Of a stretch of 45,118 nucleotides of DNA, positions 1 to 8,500 are shown piece by piece. Origin of the DNA: Trinickia sp. Y13 (GTDB taxonomy: Bacteria > Pseudomonadota > Gammaproteobacteria > Burkholderiales > Burkholderiaceae). Position numbers and translations under genes: made by a program. How positions within the stretch are numbered: position 1 is the stretch's first letter; each line of letters starts with the position of its first letter. The notes under the pieces were generated by a model. It saw only the letters and a list, made by a program, of their open reading frames with translations, had not been told where the DNA came from and did no database searches. The stretch lies in NCBI RefSeq assembly GCF_029522115.1, contig NZ_JAKWFK010000026.1, forward strand, positions 1 through 45,118. Direction: 5' to 3'.

Positions 1-2
1 GG

Positions 3-131
3 CGAGGAAACGACATCGAATCGGCCCGAATTAAGGAAATTCAGCATCAAATCGACACCCCCAAGTCGGCGCAGCAGCTCTTGAGAAAGCTACCGTCGCG
101 CTGCGAGGGGGATACTTCAACAGCCTGTTAA
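3..131 (+). CDS. 3' end of a hypothetical gene entering from the left
   Basis: Reading frame 3 is open from the window edge to a TAA at 129-131 and encodes about 42 residues. The composition is protein-like (segments such as IKEIQHQID and SAQQLLRKL, likely helical). The start lies outside the window, so neither length nor function can be judged. Its last bases overlap the tail of the minus-strand ORF at 117-314. I do not recognise a family. It could be a chance open frame, because only 129 bases are visible. Confidence 0.35.
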   Translation, partial: RGNDIESARIKEIQHQIDTPKSAQQLLRKLPSRCEGDTSTAC

Positions 132-314
132 TGAAGCCAGCAGCCTCAGGCTTCTCCCGACAACAAGCGACTTTCCTCCTTCAGATGAAACCGTATTGGC
201 TTCGTCAACGAATCGATGAGCCGTTTCAATGCGGTCATCGACATCTTCACCCTTCAACTCGAATAGAGATTCATCCAAGTCGAGGCATTCTTCATCTAGC
301 GTATTCGTATCCAT
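117..314 (-). CDS. small acidic hypothetical protein (65 aa)
   Basis: A 65-residue ORF with ATG at 314-312. The first two thirds are strongly acidic, with runs such as LDEECLDLDESLFELKGED, and look helical; the tail is short and hydrophobic. A weak AGGA lies about 14 bases upstream of the ATG. The codons are less GC-rich at the third position than in the core genes further right, which fits an imported element. A plus-strand ORF (131-316) covers the same bases, but its product is less protein-like. No family is recognised. Position beside element genes suggests cargo or a small regulator, but that is only inference. Confidence 0.4.
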   Translation of the reverse strand: MDTNTLDEECLDLDESLFELKGEDVDDRIETAHRFVDEANTVSSEGGKSLVVGRSLRLLASLTGC

Positions 315-404
315 GACGCGTTTACTATCCTGCTCGCTTGCTATGGAAAGCCAATGTTGTTTGCTATGGGTTGGTTATTGAATATCTGACATTTATTTTT
401 TATA

Positions 405-436
405 CCTATCTATTATCTATCCTATCTATTATCTAT
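405..436. repeat. perfect 16-bp tandem duplication in an AT-rich patch
   Basis: CCTATCTATTATCTAT occurs twice without a gap (405-420 and 421-436), followed by a partial CTCA. The patch from about 355 to 445 is far richer in A and T than the surroundings. It sits upstream of the small minus-strand ORF (117-314) and downstream of the DUF3987 gene, so it may carry promoter or operator sites. Confidence 0.8.
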
Positions 437-552
437 CTCATTAAAAACCAGAATCCAATCCGAACGACTAATCAATGATTCAGCAGTAGACAACGGAGGC
501 GAAACGGCAGCTCCAGCCGGTCGCCATCGTTTCCACTCCGCAGAGATAGCTC

Positions 553-2004
553 TTAAAAGGCGCTCAACAAACGTGGCGGATGCACCCCGCCGGGGCCAAG
601 GCAGTGCGGTGCCCATCTGGCATCGCGCCTCAGGACCAGCCCCACCTCTCCGGCATCGTTGAACTGCACGAGATCAAGCCGAAACAATTCGCTAACGGCG
701 CGGTGCATGCGCCCGTTGGTCATGCCCAATTCCAGTTCAACATGTCGTTTTCGTCTGTCGGGCAGCTTGTGGTTCGCCCGGAGCCAGTAATAAAGCGTCT
801 CGGCATCGACCTGTTCGCAAGACCGCTCATCGGCCGGCGGATGGAGGTGGCGGAATACGTCGAAGTGGTAATCGACGATGGCCTCGGCATACTCCACATG
901 CTCTAGCCTGATTTCCCAAGCATCCGCATCGGTCGCGGCAAGCACCGATGCTACACGGCAGAGATGATCGAGCATCCGTCCCACGAAGTCCTTGTATGGC
1001 TCATGGCGCGCGTCCCGTTTCATCGACTCGTAACGTGACTTGATCGCAAGGAGGCAGGCGGCTGCATCCTGCGAAAAATCGGAGATCGGCAATTCGCTCC
1101 ATCCATTCCGGCTATTGGCAATGTTTTGCAACAGCCTGGATTGGACGAGGTCGCGGAACAGCCGCGTTGCAGGGCCAATCTCGCCGCAGTCCGCGATCGA
1201 ATCGTCGCGCATGAGCGAGGGCAACATCCGCGCGGCAGCACCACTGCCACGCCAGCGCCTGCTACGAGGGCTGGCCTGATAGGCTTGCCAGCGATCGTTT
1301 TGCACCATCCAGAGCAAGGTCAGATGCGGGTCAATCTGCCTGACCTCTCGGCCCGTCCGGGCCCACGTCAATTGCTTGCAGTCCCAGATTTCAGCCAGCC
1401 GATTTTCGTCCCCAGATCGCATTTCTCCGAGAATCTGCATGGCTTCTGGGGCAACCCATCCAGCATACGGATACTCGAACAGGATCTCGGTCGTGACGGC
1501 CTTGCAGCTCGCATCACCAGGAAGCATGTAGTCGAGCCGACGAATCCGAGGCGGCTCATTCATCATGAGGTCCGCGAGTTCTTTCTCGAGATGGGCAACT
1601 TCGGTCTCAGTGGATGACTTTTTGAGAGCGCTCTCCTTACCCTTTACGCGCAGCGACCAAGAAACGTGCGCGGCTTTCAATCTAGCGATTTCTGACTTCG
1701 CCTCGCGCTGGTACTGCGCGACCGCCGCCTTAGCCGGATCGCGAAGCAACGTGTCGAGGAAAAACGTTTTACCCGTTGCAGATGGCGAAATGACCAGACC
1801 GAAAATGGAATGGTCATAGATCAGGCCGCCGGGCGTCCGAGCCCGCCGGATGCCGGCGGTGGCAAAGGATACCGCCGCGAGCATGGCCGACAGGACGATC
1901 GGCAAAGCGTGGCCGCCAGGCGAGAGTTCGTCCGCCACCTCTTGAAAGAGCGGTGGAAGGTCTCTTTTCTGCAACACAGGGGGCGGGGATGGCCGGATAA
2001 CCAT
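553..2004 (-). CDS. DUF3987 / YfjI-like P-loop protein of an integrated element
   Basis: The 483-residue product has a Walker A motif SPSATGKT at residues 73-80, followed by a charged helical stretch and an ATPase-like core. The layout matches the DUF3987 (YfjI) family, found in prophages and integrative elements and related to primase/helicase-type ATPases; a direct role in element replication is not proven for the family. The residues after the P-loop (about 95-150) are Lys/Glu-rich and may form a coiled coil. The ATG shares one base with the TAA of the upstream AlpA-like gene (TAATG), so the two are probably translationally coupled. No separate primase, integrase or relaxase is seen in this window. 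Confidence 0.75.
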   Translation of the reverse strand: MVIRPSPPPVLQKRDLPPLFQEVADELSPGGHALPIVLSAMLAAVSFATAGIRRARTPGGLIYDHSIFGLVISPSATGKTFFLDTLLRDPAKAAVAQYQREAKSEIARLKAAHVSWSLRVKGKESALKKSSTETEVAHLEKELADLMMNEPPRIRRLDYMLPGDASCKAVTTEILFEYPYAGWVAPEAMQILGEMRSGDENRLAEIWDCKQLTWARTGREVRQIDPHLTLLWMVQNDRWQAYQASPRSRRWRGSGAAARMLPSLMRDDSIADCGEIGPATRLFRDLVQSRLLQNIANSRNGWSELPISDFSQDAAACLLAIKSRYESMKRDARHEPYKDFVGRMLDHLCRVASVLAATDADAWEIRLEHVEYAEAIVDYHFDVFRHLHPPADERSCEQVDAETLYYWLRANHKLPDRRKRHVELELGMTNGRMHRAVSELFRLDLVQFNDAGEVGLVLRRDARWAPHCLGPGGVHPPRLLSAF

Positions 2005-2315
2005 TATTTGCCCTCCAAATCATCGATGTCCCGTACACGCGGACGAGACGCGATATAGGCGAGAACCTCACTAAGCCGGTAGCGTACAGATTTTCGACCC
2101 AGCCTCACGCCGACGGGATGATCTGGGTCGTAGGCGTTTGATGCCGGCTGCATCTTCGCATACGCGCCCGATCGGCTGTCACCGGTGAGGTTGATCAGTT
2201 CCTTGATGTCGATAAGACGGTCAGAGCTTATGTTTGTAGCAGTGCTTATTGAAGCAACGCCACACTGAGCGTTCTGCTGTCGGTCAGCAGATAACCATGA
2301 AGATGGGCAAGCCAC
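2004..2315 (-). CDS. AlpA-family helix-turn-helix regulator / excisionase-like protein
   Basis: The 103-residue protein carries a small winged HTH of the AlpA/MerR-like type. It contains IDIKELINLTGDSRSGAYAK and later VRLGRKSVRYRLSEVLAYI, the usual 'strand-helix-RW..sEv..wi' pattern of AlpA regulators. AlpA proteins of CP4-57-like elements regulate integrase expression and excision. The ATG at 2315 is the only start in frame before the domain; about 30 N-terminal residues are extra compared with the usual 65-75-residue family members, so the start is uncertain. Its stop overlaps the DUF3987 start by one base. The position between that gene and a tRNA end supports an integrative element. Confidence 0.75.
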   Translation of the reverse strand: MACPSSWLSADRQQNAQCGVASISTATNISSDRLIDIKELINLTGDSRSGAYAKMQPASNAYDPDHPVGVRLGRKSVRYRLSEVLAYIASRPRVRDIDDLEGK

Positions 2316-2945
2316 GCCTTCTCCCTTCCGCTCTTGCGGAACAATCGTTAGCAGTAGATGGATTTGCGCTGGCGAAATGCAGCGCGATTTGGAAAAGCAA
2401 AACCCCCGACGCGTTGATCGGAGCAGGTTGCGCTTAAGTCTGAAGTGTCTTGTCGATTGCCCGTTGCGGGCTTATGGGTGGAGCATCCTTCACGGGGATA
2501 CTCACGACACAGGTAGGCTGCGTCTTGTATGTAGTGGTGTCTCGGGATTTGCCGTTGCGGCACCGAGCAAAGCAACCGACGGTGGACAGTACCACGCGCA
2601 CGGCGGACTCAATTGGATCATGGCTGCCGCAGAAAAGCAACCCGGCACGATCCATACACCGTCCGGGTAGTCCCGCCGTCACCATCTCGCCTCAATGCAC
2701 GTACTGAGACGCTACATATGTTGGCAACGCGGATATCGCGACTCCTGACAGAATAGATGCAGGTCGATCGCCGGCCGCACAGTCCACCATACTCTCCGCC
2801 GGTCAAAACGTTAGCGGACCGCAAGTATCGTCATGAGAGGTTGCGCGAGGCATATGCAGCGCTAGGAGGATTTCCGTACCATTTCCGTACGAAATTTAGA
2901 CTGCGAGAGGCAACGCGCGTAGGCCACTGTTTTGTCTATCTTTTT
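2316..2945. other. 630-base stretch without a convincing gene
   Basis: Several ORFs of 60-100 codons overlap here on both strands, but none has a recognisable domain, a good ribosome site or consistent codon use. The stretch lies between the alpA-like gene and the 3' end of tRNA-Arg, where an integrase or an attachment site would be expected. Apart from the short direct repeat at 2870-2890 I see nothing I can name. Confidence 0.5.
2870..2890. repeat. 10-bp direct repeat near the tRNA end
   Basis: ATTTCCGTAC occurs at 2870-2879 and again at 2881-2890, an 11-bp period close to one helical turn. It lies 55 bases outside the 3' end of tRNA-Arg. Tyrosine recombinases that use tRNA genes often have short direct 'arm' repeats beside the core site, so this could be an arm-type site. 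That role is inferred only from position and spacing. Confidence 0.5.
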
Positions 2946-3021
2946 TGGCGCGCCCGGCTGGGATCGAACCAGCAACCCCTGCCTTCGGAGGGCAGTACTC
3001 TATCCATTGAGCTACGGGCGC
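2946..3021 (-). tRNA. tRNA-Arg (anticodon CCG)
   Basis: A complete cloverleaf can be folded on the minus strand. The acceptor stem is GCGCCCG/CGGGCGC, the anticodon stem CTGCC/GGCAG encloses loop CTCCGAA with anticodon CCG, and the T arm is GCTGG-TTCGATC-CCAGC. A G discriminator and an encoded CCA end the gene at 2946. It decodes CGG arginine codons. The 3' end faces the AlpA/DUF3987 genes, the orientation expected if an element integrated into the tRNA 3' end. Confidence 0.97.
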
Positions 3022-3393
3022 TAAGACATGTTGGCGCGAGTGTAAAACGAGGAATCGCAGCGCCAAGCAAGACCGAGAGCATACCTGTTTTCGCCAAACG
3101 CGTCCACCGGGCCCCGCCCGGCGGGGCCAGCCTCGGCACGCGCGAACGCCCGCAGCCCCACCACGACCGCTACCACCAAGCCCCACCGTTGCCGCCCCAT
3201 TAAAGCAAGCCCGGGTAAACGCCGCCCTCGCCCCGCGCGCGGCGCTCGCCGAGGCCAAAACGTTGCGTCTATAATCGTCCGTGTTTTGACCGAATTAATT
3301 AAGTCGTTGCCGACTTAGCCGTTTCAGGTTTTTTAGCTGTTGCCGTCGCGCTGTACCGCTCACCAACAAAATTCCCCGGGAGACGAGACAAGC
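3022..3393 (+). promoter_or_regulatory. leader region of the cytochrome gene with a -10 box
   Basis: This 372-base gap separates tRNA-Arg from the cytochrome gene. A perfect TATAAT lies at 3270-3275 on the plus strand, about 118 bases upstream of the ATG. No good -35 box is visible at 17 bases upstream (TCGCCG at best). The bases 3286-3340 are richer in A and T and may be an untranslated leader. No gene is evident. Confidence 0.4.
3039..3066 (-). promoter_or_regulatory. possible sigma70 promoter of tRNA-Arg
   Basis: On the minus strand TTGGCG (3066-3061) and TACACT (3044-3039) are separated by 16 bases, ending about 17 bases before the tRNA 5' end. Each hexamer matches the consensus at four of six positions. 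The distance to the mature 5' end is normal for a single-gene tRNA transcript. Confidence 0.4.
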
Positions 3394-4281
3394 ATGAGCG
3401 AAGCACCACACGGAGCCCCGATCAAAACGCCCGGCCAGTTGATCGCCGCGGTCATTGCGGCGTTCGCCGTTCCGATCGTCGTCATCATCCTGCTGGCGTA
3501 TTACGTCAACCAATCCGTGCGCACAGGCGCCGGCACCAACGGTCTAGCCGACACCACCGTCGCCAGCCGCATCGCGCCGATCGCCCAAGTCACCGTCCGC
3601 GATGCCAACGCACCGCACGTGTTCAAGACCGGCGAAGAAGTATTCAAGGCCGTTTGCACAACCTGCCACACGCCCGGCGCAGCCGGCGCACCCAAGTTCG
3701 GCAACAACGCCGACTGGGCGCCGCGCATCGCCCAAGGCTACGATACCCTGCTGCACAACGCGTTGACCGGCAAGAACGCCATGCCGCCCCGCGGCGGCAC
3801 GAGCCCCGACGACTACAGCGATTACGAGATCGCCCGCGCCGTCGTCTACATGGCCGATCACGCCGGCGCGAATTTCCCCGAACCGGCCGCCCCCGCGTCG
3901 GGCGCCGCCGCCACCCAAGGCGCAGCCGCATCGGCCCCGCAAAGCGCAAGCGCCAGCACGGGCGCCGTCAACGACCAAGCCGCAGCCGCCATCGCCGCAT
4001 TGCCCAGCGCACCGAGTCCCGCATCGTCGAGCGCGGATAAGGAACAAGCCGGTAAAGCGCTCTATACGCAAGTCTGTCAGGCGTGCCACGCCGCAGGTGT
4101 GCTGGGCGCGCCGAAGTTCGGCGACAAGGCCGCATGGGCCCCGCGCCTGAAAGACCCGATGGACGTGATCTATAACTACGCCCTGCACGGAAAAGGACAG
4201 ATGCCGCCCAAAGGCGGGTCCAGCGCATCCGACGACGACGTCAAAGCCGCCGTCGACTACATGGTCAACGCCGCGAAGTAA
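3394..4281 (+). CDS. membrane-anchored dihaem cytochrome c5 family protein
   Basis: The 295-residue protein has one N-terminal membrane segment (about residues 15-37) and two class I cytochrome c domains. The haem motifs are CTTCH at 88-92 and CQACH at 228-232. Each is followed by the family pattern GAPKFG and a methionine ligand candidate in MPPRGG (M130) and MPPKGG (M270). An Ala/Ser/Pro-rich linker (about 162-214) joins them. The two domains align with each other, indicating internal duplication. It probably shuttles electrons on the periplasmic side of the inner membrane. The start at 3394 is preferred over an upstream TTG because GGGAGACGAG lies just before it. A perfect hairpin follows the stop. 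Confidence 0.88.
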   Translation: MSEAPHGAPIKTPGQLIAAVIAAFAVPIVVIILLAYYVNQSVRTGAGTNGLADTTVASRIAPIAQVTVRDANAPHVFKTGEEVFKAVCTTCHTPGAAGAPKFGNNADWAPRIAQGYDTLLHNALTGKNAMPPRGGTSPDDYSDYEIARAVVYMADHAGANFPEPAAPASGAAATQGAAASAPQSASASTGAVNDQAAAAIAALPSAPSPASSSADKEQAGKALYTQVCQACHAAGVLGAPKFGDKAAWAPRLKDPMDVIYNYALHGKGQMPPKGGSSASDDDVKAAVDYMVNAAK

Positions 4282-4300
4282 GTCCGAGAGTCCACCAGTG

Positions 4301-4334
4301 GTTTAGGCCCCGAGCGTCAGCTTGGGGCCTAAAC
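4301..4334 (+). terminator. perfect 11-bp stem-loop after the cytochrome gene
   Basis: GTTTAGGCCCC (4301-4311) pairs exactly with GGGGCCTAAAC (4324-4334) around a 12-base loop. No U-tract follows. It lies 19 bases after the cytochrome stop, between convergent genes, so it may serve both strands. Confidence 0.65.
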
Positions 4335-4490
4335 GCATGCGCCAAGCGCCGAAGGTGGACCGCCGCGCCAAGCGCCGCTGGCGGTTCGCGAAGCAGCTAA
4401 CACCGCGACCACCGCCACGACCGCGCAGCCGCCACCGAGACATGCCCGTGCCGTTCGGCTAGTCGGCCCCGCAAGCCCCGCCCCTCCCTC

Positions 4491-6581
4491 TCAAGGCTTC
4501 TGCAACAGCGCCTTCAGGCTGGCTAGCCGATCCTTCGGCGTCATCGGCGCCTCTTCGGCAGTGGGCGGCGGCGCTTCGTCAAGCCCCATCTCGGGGATGA
4601 ACCGAGACGGCTCGCACACCACCGTCTCTCGCGCCCGCTTGCGCTTCTTGCACCAGTTCAAGTGCAAGCTGCGTTGCGCGCGCGTGATCGCCACGTACAT
4701 CAAGCGCCGCTCTTCCTCGATGCGTGCATCGTCGATGGGCTCGTCCTCGGCGCCGCCGCGGTGAGGCATGATCCCTTCTTCCACCCCCACCAGGAACACG
4801 TGCGGGTATTCGAGCCCCTTCGACGCATGCACCGTCGAAAGCCGCACCGCATCGGGATCCTCCTCCTTGCCCTCGAGCATCGACATCAACGCCACAGTCT
4901 GAATCAGGCCAAGCAGGTTCTTGCCCGTATCGCCCAGTCCGTCCGCGTTGTCATAGCCGCTCGCCTCGCCATCCTCGGCTTGTTCCGGCTCGGGCTTGGT
5001 CCCTTTGCGCTTTAGCCATTCGAGAAACTCGAGCACGTTCTGCCAGCGCGATTGCGCCTGCCGCTCGTCGAACGTGTCGTACAGGTAGGCCTCGTAATGG
5101 ATCGCTTCCATGAGGTCGTCGATCAGCGTCGTGGCCGGGTCCTTGGTCGCCCGATCGGCAATGCGCTGCATGAAATCGCAGAACACCCTCAGCGGCTCGA
5201 CCTGCCGCGCGGAAAGCCGCGCTTCGATCCCGCCCATGTACACGGCTTCGAACAACGACACCTTCGCCTGCCCCGCAAACGAGCCCAGCGCCTCGAGTGT
5301 CGTATTGCCGATGCCGCGGCGCGGCGTGGTGATCGCGCGGATGAACGCGGGATCGTCGTCGGGGTTCGCGATCAAGCGCAGATACGCGCAGATGTCCTTG
5401 ATTTCCGCTTTATCGAAAAACGATTGCCCGCCCGACAGCACGTACGGAATCCGCTCGCGGCGCAGCACCTGTTCGAAGATGCGCGCCTGAAAATTGCCGC
5501 GATAAAGGATCGCGTAATCGCGAAACTGCGCGCGCCGCTCGAACTTGTGCGCGGATAGCCGAAACACGACCGATTCGGCTTCGTGCTCTTCGTCGTTGCA
5601 CCCCGTCACCGTAATCGAATCTCCCATGCCGTGCTCGGACCACAACTTCTTCTCGAACAGCTTCGGATTGTTCGCAATGACGTTGTTGGCCGCAGTCAGA
5701 ATCCGCACCGTCGAGCGATAGTTTTGCTCGAGCTTGATCACGTGCAGCTTCGGGAAATCGCGACCGAGCTGCGCCAGATTTTCCAGCGTGGCGCCACGCC
5801 AGCCGTAGATCGCCTGGTCGTCGTCGCCCACCGCCGTGAACGCGGCGCGCGGCCCCGCGAGCAACTTCAGTAAGGTGTACTGGCACGCGTTCGTGTCCTG
5901 ATACTCGTCGATCAGCAAGTAGCGCAGCTTGTTTTGCCAGCGGTCGCGCACGGCCTCGTTCTGCGCGAACAGCTCGGCGGGCAAACGGATCAAATCGTCG
6001 AAATCGACCGCCTGATAAGCATGCAGCGTCGCCACGTAATTGCGGTAGACGATCGCCGCCTGGTGCTCGTCTTCGTTCGCCGCGTTCGCTTGCGCCGTCT
6101 GCGGATCGATCAGCCCGTTCTTCCACAGGGAAATGATCGATTGAATCTTGCGGATGAAGCCTTTGTCCGTCGAGCCAACCTGCTCTTGGATCATGCCGAA
6201 GCAGTCGTCGGCATCCATGATCGAGAATTGCGGCTTGAGCCCCAGATGCTCGGCTTCCTGACGCAAGATCTGCACGCCCAGCGAATGGAATGTGCAAACG
6301 GTCAGTTGGTTGACGGGCACCTTCCGGCCCTCTTTGCCCGGCGTCGTCAGCGTTTTGCCTTCGAGCAATTTGCCGACGCGCTCGCGCATTTCCGCCGCCG
6401 CCTTGTTCGTGAAGGTAACGGCTGCGATATGGCGGGGCTCGAAGCCCTTGTTCTCGATCAGGTGTGCAATCTTCTGCGTGATGACGCGCGTCTTGCCGCT
6501 GCCTGCGCCGGCCAGAACTAGGCACGGGCCGTCGAGGTAGCGCACCGCTTCGCTCTGCGCGGGGTTCAATCCTGCGGACAT
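4491..6581 (-). CDS. rep: ATP-dependent DNA helicase Rep (UvrD/PcrA superfamily 1A)
   Basis: The 696-residue protein matches E. coli Rep along its length. The N-terminus LNPAQSEAV leads to Walker A AGAGSGKT at 24-31, then VTFTNKAAAEMRERV, the Walker B box LLIDEYQDTN, motif III GDDDQAIYGWRGA, motif IV LEQNYRS and motifs V/VI with LSTVHASKGLE and VAITRAQ. Rep is a 3'-5' helicase that unwinds DNA and clears proteins ahead of the replisome. It is distinguished from UvrD by closer similarity to Rep through IKLEQNYRS and IPYVLSGGQSFF. The frame is open 57 codons further upstream, but the family start (E. coli MRLNPGQ) fits the ATG at 6581. The ribosome site there is weak. It diverges from the oxidoreductase gene. 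Confidence 0.93.
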   Translation of the reverse strand: MSAGLNPAQSEAVRYLDGPCLVLAGAGSGKTRVITQKIAHLIENKGFEPRHIAAVTFTNKAAAEMRERVGKLLEGKTLTTPGKEGRKVPVNQLTVCTFHSLGVQILRQEAEHLGLKPQFSIMDADDCFGMIQEQVGSTDKGFIRKIQSIISLWKNGLIDPQTAQANAANEDEHQAAIVYRNYVATLHAYQAVDFDDLIRLPAELFAQNEAVRDRWQNKLRYLLIDEYQDTNACQYTLLKLLAGPRAAFTAVGDDDQAIYGWRGATLENLAQLGRDFPKLHVIKLEQNYRSTVRILTAANNVIANNPKLFEKKLWSEHGMGDSITVTGCNDEEHEAESVVFRLSAHKFERRAQFRDYAILYRGNFQARIFEQVLRRERIPYVLSGGQSFFDKAEIKDICAYLRLIANPDDDPAFIRAITTPRRGIGNTTLEALGSFAGQAKVSLFEAVYMGGIEARLSARQVEPLRVFCDFMQRIADRATKDPATTLIDDLMEAIHYEAYLYDTFDERQAQSRWQNVLEFLEWLKRKGTKPEPEQAEDGEASGYDNADGLGDTGKNLLGLIQTVALMSMLEGKEEDPDAVRLSTVHASKGLEYPHVFLVGVEEGIMPHRGGAEDEPIDDARIEEERRLMYVAITRAQRSLHLNWCKKRKRARETVVCEPSRFIPEMGLDEAPPPTAEEAPMTPKDRLASLKALLQKP

Positions 6582-6849
6582 CTTCGTGTGGATGGTGTAA
6601 CGAGGTTGGCGGCCCGCGCCGGAGCGCATCGATGCATACAGCCGATGCGGCGCGCGAAGCCGTGAGGGCAAGTGCGCGATGTTAACACGGATGCACGCCC
6701 GAACCGGCGCTCGCGGTGGGATCGGTTCCTCCCGGCGAGCGATGCGTGCCACAATGTTCGACTCTCTTGCCGCGCGGGCGGTCCGGCCCTTTTCCGGCGA
6801 ATCGCCGCGCGAGCCTCATTCACCTGTCCTCAGGCGGAGGGAAGCACGC

Positions 6850-7929
6850 ATGGCTTCGACGTTGAAAATTGGTTTGATGGGCTACGGATTCGCGGGCGCG
6901 ACGTTCCACGCGCCCGTCATCGAACACTGCGGTGCGCCGCTCGACGCTCCCGGGTTGCCCTATGCGCGCGTCGCGGCGATCGCCACGAGTCAAGGCGAGC
7001 ACGCCCGCGCCGACTACCCGCAAGCAGCGATCGTCGCCGACATCGATGCGCTGATCGCCTCGAACGAGGTGCAATGCATCGTCATCGCCACGCCGAACGA
7101 CACCCACTATCCGCTCGCGGCCAAAGTGCTCGAGGCAGGCAAACATGTCGTCGTCGACAAACCCGTCACGCTCACGGCGCAGCAAGCGTGTGCGCTGGCT
7201 CGGCTCGCGCGCGAGAAGGGGCTCGTCTTCGCGCCGTTTCACAATCGCCGCTGGGATGGCGATTTCTTGACGCTGCGCGAACTCGTCGAAAGCGGCACGC
7301 TCGGGCGCATCGTTCATTTCGAGTCGCATTTCGATCGCTTTCGACCGCAAGTGCGCCAGCGTTGGCGCGAGGAGGCATCGCGCGGTGGCGGCCTGCTGTT
7401 CGATCTCGGCCCCCATCTCATCGATCAAGCGCTCGCCCTGTTCGGCGCGCCCGAATCGGTCTACGCAAGCGTCAAATTGCATCGCGACCACGCCAGCGCG
7501 CCGGACTACGTGCACCTCCTGCTCGGCTATCCCGACAAGGAAGTCGTTCTCCATGCAAGCGCGCTTGCAGCGATCGAGCCGCCGCGCTTCACCCTTCACG
7601 GCACGCGCGGCAGCTACGTCAAATTTGGACTCGATACGCAGGAAGACCAACTCAAAGCCGGACTGCGCCCCGGCCAAGCGGGCTTCGCCGCGGGCAACGC
7701 AGCAGGCACGCTGCGTGCTATGGAGGGCGAGCGAGAAGTCGAGCGAGTGGTGCCCACGCGCGACGGTGCGTATGTCGACTTTTACCGTGCGCTAGCTGGA
7801 GCGATCGCCGGTCGCGCACCGTTTCCCGTCACGCCGCAAGACGCAGTCGATGTCATGACGATCATCGAGCTGGCGAACGAAAGCGCGCGCGAAGGCAAGC
7901 GGCTGCCGTTCGTGCGCCTCGTCCCTTGA
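6850..7929 (+). CDS. Gfo/Idh/MocA-family oxidoreductase, YdgJ-like
   Basis: The 359-residue protein has an N-terminal Rossmann fold with GLMGYGFAGATFHAP at residues 8-22 and the family motif VVVDKPVTL near residue 100, in place of the common EKP. The C-terminal domain carries HNRRWDGDFLTL and the segment ESHFDRFRPQVR, both typical of the E. coli YdgJ-type subfamily. Members are NAD(P)-dependent dehydrogenases acting on sugar-like or polyol substrates; the true substrate is unknown. The ATG at 6850 follows GGAGGGAAG, so the upstream in-frame extension is rejected. It appears monocistronic; a lipoprotein gene follows after 153 bases. Confidence 0.88.
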   Translation: MASTLKIGLMGYGFAGATFHAPVIEHCGAPLDAPGLPYARVAAIATSQGEHARADYPQAAIVADIDALIASNEVQCIVIATPNDTHYPLAAKVLEAGKHVVVDKPVTLTAQQACALARLAREKGLVFAPFHNRRWDGDFLTLRELVESGTLGRIVHFESHFDRFRPQVRQRWREEASRGGGLLFDLGPHLIDQALALFGAPESVYASVKLHRDHASAPDYVHLLLGYPDKEVVLHASALAAIEPPRFTLHGTRGSYVKFGLDTQEDQLKAGLRPGQAGFAAGNAAGTLRAMEGEREVERVVPTRDGAYVDFYRALAGAIAGRAPFPVTPQDAVDVMTIIELANESAREGKRLPFVRLVP

Positions 7930-8082
7930 GGCGGCAAGCGGGCTGCGGCAAGTCCGCCGCGTACGTGCGCCCCGGCTCATGCGCCGCTTGTCATCGGATA
8001 CAGGGCACGAGACGTTTGACGTGAGATGGTTCGTACAATCGATCCCCCACAGACCCCATGCACAATCAGAAGGAGAGATGGG

Positions 8083-8475
8083 ATGCAACGCTCGATTCGC
8101 GTACTCGTTGGCTGCGCGCTGATTTCCGCGCTGGCGGCTTGCGTGGCGCCGCGGCCCCCGCATAGGCGCGCGCCGCCGCCTCCGCCCCCGCCGCCCGTGG
8201 TCGTGCGCCCACCAGCCCCGAATCCGCACGAGGCCGACCTCGCACGATTTGCGCAGGTCGACGAGCGCATCGACAGCCTGAACCGCCGCATCGACGAACG
8301 CGTCGCCCAAGGTTACTACCCGGCGCCGACGGGCAGTTCGCTGCATCATCGGCTCGATGTGATCCGTCAAGAGATGCACGACATGGCGGGACAGCACGAC
8401 AACGGCATATCGGCTGACGAGCAGCGCATGCTCAATCAGGAACTCGACAGCGCAGCGAGAGTGATTGGCAATTGA
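8083..8475 (+). CDS. proline-rich lipoprotein of unknown function
   Basis: The 130-residue product starts with a lipoprotein signal peptide ending in lipobox LAAC (Cys20). A proline-rich segment follows with an uninterrupted run of eight prolines. The C-terminal half is predicted helical, with FAQVDERIDSLNRRIDERV and a stretch ending NQELDSAARVIGN. The ATG at 8083 follows AAGGAGAG closely. A Pro-rich spacer behind the lipid anchor often bridges the periplasm or reaches peptidoglycan; that is inference. A strong intrinsic terminator follows. The function is unknown. Confidence 0.8.
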   Translation: MQRSIRVLVGCALISALAACVAPRPPHRRAPPPPPPPPVVVRPPAPNPHEADLARFAQVDERIDSLNRRIDERVAQGYYPAPTGSSLHHRLDVIRQEMHDMAGQHDNGISADEQRMLNQELDSAARVIGN

Positions 8476-8500
8476 CGCCGAACGCGGCATGGCCGCTTTG

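Noticed and set aside
131-316. 61-codon plus-strand ORF opposite the acidic ORF, with TAATG overlap to the partial gene
   Set aside because: The product is less protein-like than the minus-strand one and no ribosome site is seen, but it cannot be ruled out fully.
422-616. 64-codon minus-strand ORF overlapping the end of the DUF3987 gene
   Set aside because: No ribosome site, no family, and it overlaps a well-supported gene by 64 bases.
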